Below, piece after piece: positions 51,768-60,260 of a stretch of 64,000 bases of DNA (positions are counted from its first letter, which is position 1; the number at the start of each line of letters is the position of its first letter). Below the pieces are notes generated by a model, which saw only the letters and a program-made list of their open reading frames with translations, was not told the DNA's origin and did no database searches. A program made the position numbers and the translations under genes. Source of the DNA: NCEH01 sp043195135 (lineage in GTDB: Bacteria > Pseudomonadota > Alphaproteobacteria > Rhizobiales > Xanthobacteraceae); NCBI RefSeq assembly GCF_043195135.1, contig NZ_JBAFWP010000014.1. One strand, written 5' to 3'.

Positions 51768-52255
51768 GACAGGTCCTCGATGCAGGCGGCGAGGGTGACG
51801 ATGACGCCGGCGCGGCTGACCCAGAAAGTGCCGTCGCTCATCTGCGCCACCGCCACAACGGTCTGCGAGGTGGCGAGGCGGATGCGGGTCGCCACCCGCG
51901 CGCGCCCCGCGCGCGGGCCGAGCTGGAACTGGACGATCTCGGCCTCGGGATTCTTCTCGTTGAACAAAGCGATGCGCCGCACATGGTCGGCTTCGCTCAT
52001 GGGGCTCTCGACATCGATCACGACCCCCACCGCATTGCCGTTCTCCACCAGCGGCGGCATGTCGAGCCGCACCCGCCCGTCGTGAAGCGGCGCGCCGCCG
52101 GTGAAGGCGGCGATCGCCTCGTCGAGGGTCGGCCGGGCCAGCGCCTCCAGCGGCAGCATGCAGACCGTCAGCGCGCCCGCGCCCGCCGCGAGGAAGGCGC
52201 GCCGGTCGAGGCCGGGGCCGGGCGGCGCGTCGCATGCGGCCGGTGCATCCACCAT
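51764..52255 (-). CDS. soxY: thiosulfate oxidation carrier protein SoxY with atypical C-terminus
   Basis: A 163-residue protein with a twin-arginine signal (LDRRAFLAAGAGALTVCML, cleavage near residue 40) and the SoxY body (PPLVENGNAVGVVIDVESPM; AVAQMSDGTFW). In classical SoxY the protein ends in GGCGG, whose Cys holds the substrate. Here the tail reads VTLAACIEDLS, with Cys158 at the expected place but without the flanking glycines and with a charged five-residue extension after it. It is thus SoxY by fold and context with an unusual carrier arm. It lies four bases inside soxZ and three bases after soxX. Confidence 0.9.
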   Translation of the reverse strand: MVDAPAACDAPPGPGLDRRAFLAAGAGALTVCMLPLEALARPTLDEAIAAFTGGAPLHDGRVRLDMPPLVENGNAVGVVIDVESPMSEADHVRRIALFNEKNPEAEIVQFQLGPRAGRARVATRIRLATSQTVVAVAQMSDGTFWVSRAGVIVTLAACIEDLS

Positions 52256-52258
52256 GGC

Positions 52259-52735
52259 TCACTCCTTCAGGGTCGAAAGATAGGCGACGAGATCCTCGAT
52301 CTCGCCCGCGTTCAGAATGGGCTTTCCGCGCCACGCCTCGGCGACGCGCGGGGCATCGGCGATGCGATAATAGGCCGGCATGATGCTCGCGGGATGCAGC
52401 GCTTTCATGTCCACGATCCGCAACCGGATCTGGCCCGGCGAAAGGCGGGCGCCGATGCCCGCCAGATCGGGCGCGAGGGTGCCTTGCAGCTGCGGCGGCC
52501 CGAACGGGCCGGAATGGCACAGCACGCACAGGCTCTTGTGGCGATCCCCCATCAGCGCCGCTCCGCGCCCGGCATCGCCCGCCTGCCCGGACAACGGACG
52601 GTCGATGGCATCGCCCGCGACCGCATAGGGCAACGGCGCTTCCTGCGCCCCGAGCGGCGCGGCGGGGAGCATGGCGAGCCCGGCGGCGAGGAGGGAGGCA
52701 AGGCCCGGGGCGCGCTCCGTCGCGTCCCCGCTCAC
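52259..52735 (-). CDS. soxX: sulfur oxidation c-type cytochrome SoxX
   Basis: A 158-residue monohaem cytochrome with a signal-like region (11-30), haem motif CVLCH at 70-74 and probable distal ligand Met119 in ASIMPAYYR, all as in SoxX. It passes electrons from the SoxA active site. The GTG start at 52735 overlaps the stop of the flavoprotein gene by four bases. Confidence 0.93.
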   Translation of the reverse strand: MSGDATERAPGLASLLAAGLAMLPAAPLGAQEAPLPYAVAGDAIDRPLSGQAGDAGRGAALMGDRHKSLCVLCHSGPFGPPQLQGTLAPDLAGIGARLSPGQIRLRIVDMKALHPASIMPAYYRIADAPRVAEAWRGKPILNAGEIEDLVAYLSTLKE

Positions 52736-54048
52736 GCGAACACCTCGTGCGTGATGGTTTCGAACCAGGCGCCGGCATAGGTCGCTTCCAGCGCGCGCAC
52801 CTCATGGGGCGCGCCGAGCGGGCTGACGCCGCCGGCTCCTTCCACCTCGGTCAGGAGGCCGGCGCTCGGGTGATAGACCCCGGCGATGGAAATGCCGTAG
52901 TCGGGCGCGACGAGGCTGTAGCAGGTGTTGATCAGCTTCGGCGCCTGGGGCTCGCGCTCGTGCAGCAGGGTCGCGACGGCAGCCGCGCAGACCTTGGCCT
53001 GGGCGTTGGCGGTGAAGGCGGATTTCGGCATCGCCCCGCCGATCGCCGCATCGCCGATGACATGGATGCCGGCCTGGAGGCGGGATTCGAACGTCACCGG
53101 GTCCACCGGGCACCAGCCGGTGCGGTCCGCGACCCCGGCGGCCTGGGCGATGGCGCCGGCGCGCTGGGGCGGGACGACATTGATCACGTCGCCCGTATGC
53201 TCGCCGAACTCTGTGACCAGGGTCTTGCCCGCGACATCCACCTCCGTCACGCGCCCGCCCTGCGACAGGCCCACCCATTCGATGAGGCCGGGATAAAGCT
53301 CCGTCCAGGCCGCCTGGAACAGACGCTGCTTGGAGAACACGTCCTTGGCATCGAGGATCAGCAGCTTGGAGCGCGGCTTGTGGGTCTTCAGATAATAAGC
53401 GATCAGGCTCGCCCGCTCGTACGGCCCCGGCGGGCAGCGGAACGGGTTGGCGGGCGCGCTGATGAGCACGACGCCGCCATCCTCCATGGCTTCGAGCTGG
53501 CGCCGCAGCAGCAGGGTTTGCGCGCCGGCCTTCCAGGCATGGGGCAGGCTCTCGGCCGCGGCGGCGTCATAGCCGGGCAATGCGGTGAAATCCACGTCGA
53601 TGCCCGGCGCCAGGACGAGGCGCTGGTAGTCAAGCTGGGCGCCGTCATCCAGCATCACCCGCCGCGCCTGCGCATCGACCGCCACCGCGTGCCGGCGCAC
53701 GCGGACGATGCCGTCGCGCTCGAGGGCCGAATAGTCGAAGCGCTGCGCCGCCATGTCCCGCAGGCCGGCGATGACGCCATTGCTGAACGGGCACGCGACA
53801 TAATCGTCGCCGGGCTCCACCAGCGTCACGCCGAGCGTGGGATCGGCGCGCTTGAGTTCCCGCGCGCAGGTCGCGCCGGCGAAGCCGCCGCCCACCACGA
53901 TCACCGGCGCGCCGCGCTGTGCCAGCACGGCCGGAGCGCCGAGCACCAGCGCCGCGCCCCCGGCGAGGCCGGCGAGCACGCGCCTACGGCTTGGCGTCGA
54001 GCCGGCTTCCGGCGGCGATCCAATCGGCGATGGCGCGTGTTTCCTCAT
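52732..54048 (-). CDS. fccB: flavocytochrome c sulfide dehydrogenase flavoprotein subunit
   Basis: A 438-residue FAD protein that oxidises sulfide in the periplasm and passes electrons to its cytochrome. It has a Tat signal (SRRRVLAGLAGGAALVLG, 20-37), the FAD motif VVGGGFAGATC at 51-61, and the redox disulfide cysteines Cys205 (NPFRCPPGPYERA) and Cys313 (TGWCPVDP). With the start at 54048 it overlaps the cytochrome gene by 65 bp, because the Tat signal is read from inside that gene's 3' end. A GTG at 53979 would avoid the overlap but lose the twin arginine. Homologous to SoxF. Confidence 0.93.
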   Translation of the reverse strand: MRKHAPSPIGSPPEAGSTPSRRRVLAGLAGGAALVLGAPAVLAQRGAPVIVVGGGFAGATCARELKRADPTLGVTLVEPGDDYVACPFSNGVIAGLRDMAAQRFDYSALERDGIVRVRRHAVAVDAQARRVMLDDGAQLDYQRLVLAPGIDVDFTALPGYDAAAAESLPHAWKAGAQTLLLRRQLEAMEDGGVVLISAPANPFRCPPGPYERASLIAYYLKTHKPRSKLLILDAKDVFSKQRLFQAAWTELYPGLIEWVGLSQGGRVTEVDVAGKTLVTEFGEHTGDVINVVPPQRAGAIAQAAGVADRTGWCPVDPVTFESRLQAGIHVIGDAAIGGAMPKSAFTANAQAKVCAAAVATLLHEREPQAPKLINTCYSLVAPDYGISIAGVYHPSAGLLTEVEGAGGVSPLGAPHEVRALEATYAGAWFETITHEVFA

Positions 54049-54331
54049 CGGTGAAGCCTTTGGCGATGCGATCCATGACGGTGGCGGGGCGCGCGCCGGT
54101 GCGGAACGCCTGCATGTCGGCGACGATCTCGCCCGCCGGCCGCCCCGCAAGGGCGGGTATCGCCCCGCCCGCCGCGCCGTGACAGCCCGAGCAGGAGGCG
54201 GCGCCCGGGGGCGCGGCGCCGGCGGCGAATGTCGTTCCGACCAGGGCGCCGAGCACCAGGATCGCACGCCGCGCGCCGCGCGCCGCCCGGGGGTGCCGGG
54301 CCCTCGCGCCCGGCGCGGCCGGCCCGCTCAT
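53984..54331 (-). CDS. fccA: cytochrome c, probable sulfide dehydrogenase cytochrome subunit (FccA/SoxE-like)
   Basis: A 115-residue monohaem cytochrome with a signal segment (22-39, ILVLGALVGTTFAAGAA), haem motif CSGCH at 47-51 and probable ligand Met86 in TVMDRIAKGF. The small size corresponds to one haem domain; FccA is often dihaem, and this one is monohaem. Its start overlaps the stop of the molybdenum hydroxylase gene by four bases and its 3' end overlaps the flavoprotein gene. Confidence 0.87.
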   Translation of the reverse strand: MSGPAAPGARARHPRAARGARRAILVLGALVGTTFAAGAAPPGAASCSGCHGAAGGAIPALAGRPAGEIVADMQAFRTGARPATVMDRIAKGFTDEETRAIADWIAAGSRLDAKP

Positions 54332-56505
54332 GCGAGCGGGTGGTTCTTCAGCGGCAGGGTGCGGATGCGCTTGCCGGTCGCCGCGAACAGCGCGTTCAGC
54401 ACCGCCGGCGCGGCCACCGCGATGGTCGGCTCCCCCACCCCGCCCCAGAAGCCGCCGGACGGCATGACGATGGTTTCCACCGCCGGCATCTCCGCGAGGC
54501 GCAGCACCTCGTAGGTGTCGAAATTCTCCTGCTCCATGCGGCCGCCCTTCACGGTGCACTCGCCATAGAGGCACGCCGACAGACCGTAGACGAAGGAGCC
54601 CTCCACCTGGCGCTCGATCTGCGCCGGGTTCACCGCATGCCCGGCGTCGGTGGCGGCGACGATCCGGTGGATCTTCAGCTGCCCCTTTTCCACCGACACC
54701 TCGGCGGCGGCGGCCACATAGCTGCCGAAGCCCATGGTGTGGGCGATGCCGCGGTAAACCCCGGCCGGCGCCGGCTTTTCCCACTCGATGCGCGTGGCCA
54801 CCGCCTCCAGCACCGCGCGATGCTTGGGATGGTTCGCCATGAGCTTGCGGCGGAACGCCAGCGGATCGACCCCCGCCGCATGGGCCAGCTCGTCCATGAA
54901 GCATTCCATGTAGAGCGTGTTCTGGTTGAGGTTCACCCCGCGCCAGAATCCGGGCGGAATCGGCGGATTGCGCATGGCGTGGTCCACCAGCACATTGGGG
55001 ATGGTGTAGCCGATATGGCCTTCCGGGCTGTTCGCCGTCAGCCCCTGGAACACCACCGGGTCCATGCCGCCCTGCATGCCCTCGGGCCGCACCGCCGCCA
55101 GGATCGACTGGCCGGAAATGCGCATGTGGAACGCGGTCAGATTGCCCTGCGCGTCGAACCCGCCGGTGAGCTTGGCCTGGGTGATCGGATGATAGGCGCC
55201 GTGGAGCATGTCCTCCTCGCGCGACCACAAGAGCTTCACCGGCGTGCCGGGCATCTGCTTGGCGATCAGCACCGCCTGGCGGACATAATCCTGGAAATTG
55301 CCGCGCCGGCCGAAGCCGCCGCCCAGCAGCAGCTTGTGCACGTCGCATTTCTGCACCGGCAGTCCGGCCGCCTCCGCCGCGACGGCGAGGCTGGATTCGC
55401 CGTTCTGGGTGGGCACCCACACCTCGCACTTGTCCGCCGTGTAGAGCGCGGTCGCGTTCATCGGCTCCATGGTGGCGTGGTTGAGATAGGGGAAGGAATA
55501 GGTGGCGGTGACGGTCTTCGCGGCGCCGGCCAGCGCGGCCTTCACATCGCCCTGCTTGTTGCCCACGAAGGCATCCGGCGCATCGAGGCCGGCGGCCAGC
55601 GTGGCGGCGATATCGGCGCTGGACAGGTTCTTGTTGGGCCCCTCGTCCCAGGTGATCGGCAAGGCGTCGAGCGCGGTCTTGGCCTGCCACCAGGTGTCGG
55701 CAACCACCGCCACCGCATTGTCGTCCACCTGCACGACCTTGCGCACGCCGCTCTTGCCGGCGATGGCCGCCGCATCGAAGCGCGCGACCTTCCCGCCGAA
55801 CACGGGACAGGCCTTGATGGTCGCGATCAGCATGCCCGGCAGGCGCAGGTCCGCCCCGTAGATCTGCTTTCCGGTCAGCTTGTCCGCCGTGTCGAGGCGC
55901 GGCAGGGGCTTGCCGGCGATGGTCCAGTCCTTGGGGTCCTTGAGCTTGATGTTCGCCGGCGGGGTCTGCGTGGCGGCGGCATCGGCCACCTTGCCATAGG
56001 TGGTGGTGCGGCCGCTGGCGGAATGGGTGATCACCCCCTTCGCGGCCTTGCATTCACCGGGCGCAACCTTCCACTGGGCGGCGGCGGCGGCGATCAGCAT
56101 CTCGCGGGCGGCGGCACCGCCCTGGCGGACATAGCTTTCCGAATCGCGGATGCCGCGGCTGCCGCCGGTGGAATAGCTGCCCCACACCCGGTTGCGGGCA
56201 AGATTCTCACCCGGCGTCGGATATTCGGTCGTCACCTTGGACCAGTCGCATTCCAGCTCCTCGGCCACCAATTGGGCAAGGCCGGTGAGCGTGCCCTGGC
56301 CCATCTCGGAACGGGCGATGCGGATGATGACGGTTTCGTCGGGCTTCACCACCACCCAGGCATTCACCTCGGGCGGGAGGGCGGGCGCGCCCTGCGCCAG
56401 CGCCTCTCCGAGGAACGGCACATGGAAGCCCAGGGTGAGGCCGCCGACGGCGGCGGCCGAGCCGGCGAGGAAGGCGCGGCGCGAAACGTTCGGCTGATAG
56501 GTCAT
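54328..56505 (-). CDS. molybdenum hydroxylase large subunit (xanthine oxidase family, IorB-like), Tat-exported
   Basis: A 725-residue molybdopterin subunit with a Tat signal (VSRRAFLAGSAAAVGGLTLG, 8-27), which points to a periplasmic location. It has the cofactor segments ARSEMGQGTLTGLAQ, GGGFGRRGNFQDYV and, at the C-terminus, GGVGEPT with the expected catalytic Glu692. This is the isoquinoline 1-oxidoreductase/aldehyde dehydrogenase subgroup. It pairs with the following 2Fe-2S subunit gene and continues into the sulfide dehydrogenase and Sox genes with overlapping starts. The substrate is not known and may be an aldehyde or N-heterocycle. Confidence 0.92.
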   Translation of the reverse strand: MTYQPNVSRRAFLAGSAAAVGGLTLGFHVPFLGEALAQGAPALPPEVNAWVVVKPDETVIIRIARSEMGQGTLTGLAQLVAEELECDWSKVTTEYPTPGENLARNRVWGSYSTGGSRGIRDSESYVRQGGAAAREMLIAAAAAQWKVAPGECKAAKGVITHSASGRTTTYGKVADAAATQTPPANIKLKDPKDWTIAGKPLPRLDTADKLTGKQIYGADLRLPGMLIATIKACPVFGGKVARFDAAAIAGKSGVRKVVQVDDNAVAVVADTWWQAKTALDALPITWDEGPNKNLSSADIAATLAAGLDAPDAFVGNKQGDVKAALAGAAKTVTATYSFPYLNHATMEPMNATALYTADKCEVWVPTQNGESSLAVAAEAAGLPVQKCDVHKLLLGGGFGRRGNFQDYVRQAVLIAKQMPGTPVKLLWSREEDMLHGAYHPITQAKLTGGFDAQGNLTAFHMRISGQSILAAVRPEGMQGGMDPVVFQGLTANSPEGHIGYTIPNVLVDHAMRNPPIPPGFWRGVNLNQNTLYMECFMDELAHAAGVDPLAFRRKLMANHPKHRAVLEAVATRIEWEKPAPAGVYRGIAHTMGFGSYVAAAAEVSVEKGQLKIHRIVAATDAGHAVNPAQIERQVEGSFVYGLSACLYGECTVKGGRMEQENFDTYEVLRLAEMPAVETIVMPSGGFWGGVGEPTIAVAAPAVLNALFAATGKRIRTLPLKNHPLA

Positions 56506-56516
56506 TGTGCCCTCCC

Positions 56517-56987
56517 TCACCCGGCCTGCTTGGCGGCGCCGCCTTCGGCGGCCATGTGGATGGCCGCGCGCACCTTGGGATAGGTGCCGCAGCGGCAGAT
56601 ATTGGTGATCTCGGCCGAAATGTCGTCGTCGTTCGGCTTCGGATTTTGCTGCAGCAGCGCCGCCGAGGCCATGATCATGCCGGATTGGCAATAGCCGCAT
56701 TGCGGCACGTCCAGCGCCAGCCAGGCCTTCTGCACCGGATGGCTGCCATCGGGCGAGAGCCCCTCGATGGTGACGATCTTCTGCTCCTCCCCGACCGCGC
56801 TGACCGGCAGCGCGCAGGAGCGCGTGGCGACGCCGTCGATATGCACGGTGCAGGCGCCGCATTGGGCGATGCCGCAGCCGAACTTGGTGCCGGTGAGACC
56901 CACCTGTTCGCGGATCACCCAGAGCAGCGGGGTGTCGGGATCGACCTCGACTTCCCGAATCTGGCCGTTGATGGTCAATCGAGCCAT
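56517..56987 (-). CDS. 2Fe-2S subunit of molybdenum hydroxylase (IorA-like)
   Basis: A 156-residue protein with a plant-type 2Fe-2S domain (Cys38, 43, 46, 58; GTKFGCGIAQCGACTV) and a second helical 2Fe-2S domain (Cys97, 100, 131, 133; QCGYCQSGMIM, NICRCGTY). It transfers electrons from the molybdenum site. The ATG at 56987 follows AGGAGAAC. There is no signal peptide, so it would be exported with the Tat-signalled large subunit. First gene of the operon running through soxA. Confidence 0.94.
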   Translation of the reverse strand: MARLTINGQIREVEVDPDTPLLWVIREQVGLTGTKFGCGIAQCGACTVHIDGVATRSCALPVSAVGEEQKIVTIEGLSPDGSHPVQKAWLALDVPQCGYCQSGMIMASAALLQQNPKPNDDDISAEITNICRCGTYPKVRAAIHMAAEGGAAKQAG

Positions 56988-57225
56988 GTTGTTCTCCTGA
57001 GGACGAGGGCTTCGGCATGCCCGCGCGTCGCGGCGCAGGGGGCCTGCCATGCGGACGCCGGGCGACGCGCCGGTTTGAAATCCAGTGTGGCGAGCCTAGG
57101 CGGCAGCTGTCGCAGAACCTTGCCCGGGGGAGCCGGGTTTGTCGCAAGCTGTCGCAGAAGCCGCCCTGCATAAGAATTGATACAATTTCAGATCGGCAGG
57201 CGCAGACGCCCGCATCCGGCCGGGA

Positions 57226-57696
57226 TCATTGCGGCTTGGCGGGCTGCTGGGCGCGCAGATAGGCGATGACCGCCTGGCGCTGCGCCGCATCGCGCAGGGC
57301 AAAGGTCATGGTGGAGCCGGGGACCACATCGCGCGGGTTGGCGAGATAGGCCTCAAGGCTCGCGTCGTCCCAGGTCACGGCGGCGGCGTGCATGCCGGGC
57401 GAATAGCGGGCGCCCTCCACCTTGCCGGCGGCGCGGCCATAGACCCCCGCAAGGCTCGGGCCGATGCGGTTCTGGCCGGCTTCCAGGCTGTGGCAGGAGC
57501 CGCAGCGGGTGCGGAACACCTGCTCGCCATCGGCCGCCGGTGCGGGGGCGGCCGTGCCGGTTGCGGAGGGGCTCGCCGCCGAAGGGCCGGCGCCGGCCTC
57601 CTCAGCCCGCGCCGGAGCGGCGTGGGCTATTGCGAGGGCGAGGAGAGGGGCCAGCGGCGCCAACGCGCGCAGAAGAGAGAGGCGGGCAAGAGGCAT
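57226..57696 (-). CDS. class I c-type cytochrome
   Basis: A 156-residue protein with a signal peptide (1-31), a Pro/Ala/Ser-rich linker (32-56) and a cytochrome c domain with CGSCH at 65-69 and Met130 in GSTMTFALRD as distal ligand. This is the size of cytochrome c2/c-550-type electron carriers. It is upstream of the molybdenum hydroxylase operon by 239 bp on the same strand and may accept electrons from it or from SoxAX and the sulfide dehydrogenase. Confidence 0.9.
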   Translation of the reverse strand: MPLARLSLLRALAPLAPLLALAIAHAAPARAEEAGAGPSAASPSATGTAAPAPAADGEQVFRTRCGSCHSLEAGQNRIGPSLAGVYGRAAGKVEGARYSPGMHAAAVTWDDASLEAYLANPRDVVPGSTMTFALRDAAQRQAVIAYLRAQQPAKPQ

Positions 57697-58025
57697 CGAG
57701 GGTCCTTTTTGAAAGGCGCGCGGCCGGCGGGCGGCGGGCCGGCACCTGGGCCGCACGCGGCACGCCGCCCGGGCCGCACGCGGCACGCCGCCGCCCGGCG
57801 GTGCGCCGGAACGGCCGAGGGAAGCGGGGGATCGCTCCGACCCGCGCACCATCGCCCGCCTCCATCGCAGAACTTTGTCAGGACGGCCCGAAAGTGTCGC
57901 AGACTGTGACCGGCGGACGCGGTGTTACAGATCGATACAGTCCGCCCGCGTCCCCTGCGCGGGCGATGTCGAATGATCCGCCCGGCCATGGGAAACACCT
58001 TCGGCCGGGGGCGGACTGCTCGTAA

Positions 58026-59366
58026 GTGCCGGGGTGTGACGTGCCGTATCGAACCGTCCTGCGTGCCGCTTTCCTGATGGTTTCCGCCCTCTGCGCCCTG
58101 CCGCAGGGGCTTGTCGGCACGGCCCGGGCGCAGGCACCGGCCGGGCTTTCCGCGCCGGCGGGCGCGCGCCTCCAGGGGGTGGTGCTGCTGAGCCGCCACG
58201 GCCTGCGCGGCCCCACCAAGGCCACGCGCTGCAACGCCGGCCCCGGCGCCGGAGATTGTTTCGACGCTCTCGCAAGCCGCCCCTGGCCGGCGGACGTCGC
58301 GGCCGGGCACTTGCTGCCGGAGGGCTATGGACGCGTGACGCGTCTTGGCCGCTTCTATCGCACCCATTATGCGGCGCTGGGCCTGCTGGCGGGCGCGGCC
58401 TGCCCCCCGCGCGGCGCCGTGGCCTTCACCGCCGACACCTCCGAGCGCACCATCGTCACGGCCGGGGCCGTGATGGACGCCATGTTCCCCGGCTGCGCGC
58501 TCCCCGGCTGGACGATCGACGCCGCTGTCTACAAGGGACCGTCCTGCGGCTTCGATCCCGCTCTCGCCGCCCGCGCCGCGCAGGCGATGGCCGGTGGCTC
58601 CTGGGCGGCGGCAGCGGCGGGCGAACTGCGTGCGCCCCTCGCCGCGATGGACGCGGCACTCGGCCCCTTCTCGGATGCCGGCTGCGCAGCCCACGGCGCC
58701 ACCGCCCCATGCTCGCTCGCAAGCATACCCGTCTCCGCCGAGGCGCCGGGGCCGATCGCGCTCGCCACCGCGCCGTCGGAACAATTCCTCATGCAATACG
58801 CCGCCGGCCACCCGTCCGATCAGGTGGCATGGGGCGGGCTGGAAGCGGCGGCCGGCCGTCCGCTGCCGGCGGCGCTGACCTTCGTCAACGCCATCCATGC
58901 CTTCTACGACCGCGCCGCGCACATGCCGAAATACCAGGCCGTGAAGAAGGGGTCGCCTGTCCTGTCCGTGGTGCTGGACGCCCTGGAGGCGACGGCGGGC
59001 GGCGGCCCCGCGCTCCAGGTGTTCGCCAGCCATGACGACCTGATCTTGAACCTCGCCGGGATGCTCGACCTGACCTGGCAGCTCGAAGGCTACCAGCCCG
59101 AGCAGGTGCCGCCGGGCGGAGCGATCGCCTTCGAGCTGTGGCGCGGCGCGGACGGCGAGACCATGGTTCGCCTCGTCTATTTCGCCCAGACCCTCGCGCA
59201 GATGCACGCCGACGCCGCGCTTTCGGACGCCGCTCCGCCGGCGGTGGCGCTGCTGCCGCTCCCGGCCTGCGCGGGCGGCAGGGATGGCCTGTGTCCCTTT
59301 CCGCGCTTCCGGCAGATCGCGCGCGCGGCCATCGACCCGGCCTGCGTGGGCAAGCCGGAGCGCTGA
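58026..59366 (+). CDS. histidine-type acid phosphatase (4-phytase/AppA-like)
   Basis: A 446-residue periplasmic phosphatase with a signal peptide (about 7-36, ending GTARAQ), the catalytic RHGLRGP motif (Arg57, His58) and the proton-donor HD in FASHDDLILNLAG. This family releases phosphate from phytate, glucose-1-phosphate or similar esters. The start is GTG at 58026, or GTG at 58041, five codons on. It is divergent from the cytochrome gene, with no partner genes. Confidence 0.9.
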   Translation: MPGCDVPYRTVLRAAFLMVSALCALPQGLVGTARAQAPAGLSAPAGARLQGVVLLSRHGLRGPTKATRCNAGPGAGDCFDALASRPWPADVAAGHLLPEGYGRVTRLGRFYRTHYAALGLLAGAACPPRGAVAFTADTSERTIVTAGAVMDAMFPGCALPGWTIDAAVYKGPSCGFDPALAARAAQAMAGGSWAAAAAGELRAPLAAMDAALGPFSDAGCAAHGATAPCSLASIPVSAEAPGPIALATAPSEQFLMQYAAGHPSDQVAWGGLEAAAGRPLPAALTFVNAIHAFYDRAAHMPKYQAVKKGSPVLSVVLDALEATAGGGPALQVFASHDDLILNLAGMLDLTWQLEGYQPEQVPPGGAIAFELWRGADGETMVRLVYFAQTLAQMHADAALSDAAPPAVALLPLPACAGGRDGLCPFPRFRQIARAAIDPACVGKPER

Positions 59367-59451
59367 CGCCGGCGCGAGGACGAGGCGCGCCCACGCGCGG
59401 GAAAGGGCGCTCTCCAAGCCGCCACGCGGTCGCCGAACCTCACGCTGAACC

Positions 59452-60243
59452 CTACATGGAGGCCAGCGCACCGTTGGGAATGTCGCACACCAGCATGTGG
59501 CCGGGCGCGTGGGTGATGCAGAATTCCGGCCGCACACTGGCGATCACCGCCTGCGGAGTGACGCCGCAGGCCCAGAACACCGGGACTTCGCCGGGCCGGA
59601 TCTCGACCGGGTCGCCAAAATCCGGCGCGCCGATGTCGGCGATGCCGATGGCCGCCGGATCGCCGATATGCACCGGCGCCCCGTGCACGGAGGGAAAGCG
59701 CGAGGTCACCTGCACCGCGCGGACCGCATCGGCCGGCGAGAGCGGGCGCATGGAGACCACCAGCGGCCCGCTGAAGCGCCCCGCCGGCTTCGTCGCGATG
59801 GAGGTGCGATACATGGGCACGTTGCTGCCCTGCTCGATATGGCGCACCGGCAGCCCCGCCGCGCGCATGGCGTCCTCGAACGAGAACGAGCAGCCGATCA
59901 GGAACGCCACCAGGTCGTCCCGCCACAGATCGGTGATGTCCGTGGGCTCGGCCACGAGTTCGCCCGCCCGCCACACCCGGTAGCGCGGAATATCGGTGCG
60001 GATGTCGAGGTCGCGGCCGAGCACCGGGAGAAATGGATCCCCCACTTCCGACACGCCGACCAGCGGGCAAGGCTTGGGATTGCGCTGGCAGAACAGCAGG
60101 AAATCATAGGCCAGCGCGCGCGGCAGGATGGCGAGATTGGCCTGGACGAAGCCGGGCGCGACATTGGCCGTGGGGCCGCTCAGCGCGCCGGAGCGGGCGG
60201 CGAGGCGGGCCTCATAGGGCAGCGCGGGAAGGACGGGGGACAT
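59452..60243 (-). CDS. putative hydro-lyase, DUF1445/UPF0317 family
   Basis: A 263-residue protein that matches the putative hydro-lyase family throughout (GFVQANLAILPRALAYDFLL, SFSFEDAMRAAGLPVRHIEQ, ITHAPGHMLVCDIPN). Some relatives are D-glutamate cyclases that interconvert D-glutamate and 5-oxo-D-proline. The ATG at 60243 follows GGAGG. It ends an operon with amidase, DUF2848 and TRAP transporter genes, so it probably acts on the product of that pathway. Confidence 0.87.
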   Translation of the reverse strand: MSPVLPALPYEARLAARSGALSGPTANVAPGFVQANLAILPRALAYDFLLFCQRNPKPCPLVGVSEVGDPFLPVLGRDLDIRTDIPRYRVWRAGELVAEPTDITDLWRDDLVAFLIGCSFSFEDAMRAAGLPVRHIEQGSNVPMYRTSIATKPAGRFSGPLVVSMRPLSPADAVRAVQVTSRFPSVHGAPVHIGDPAAIGIADIGAPDFGDPVEIRPGEVPVFWACGVTPQAVIASVRPEFCITHAPGHMLVCDIPNGALASM

Positions 60244-60260
60244 AGGCGCCTCCATACAGC

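Noticed and set aside
54328..56505. Naming the Mo subunit as carbon monoxide dehydrogenase (CoxL)
   Set aside because: The gene has a Tat signal, lacks a separate FAD subunit (CoxM) and has IorB-type sequence, so a CO dehydrogenase is not supported.
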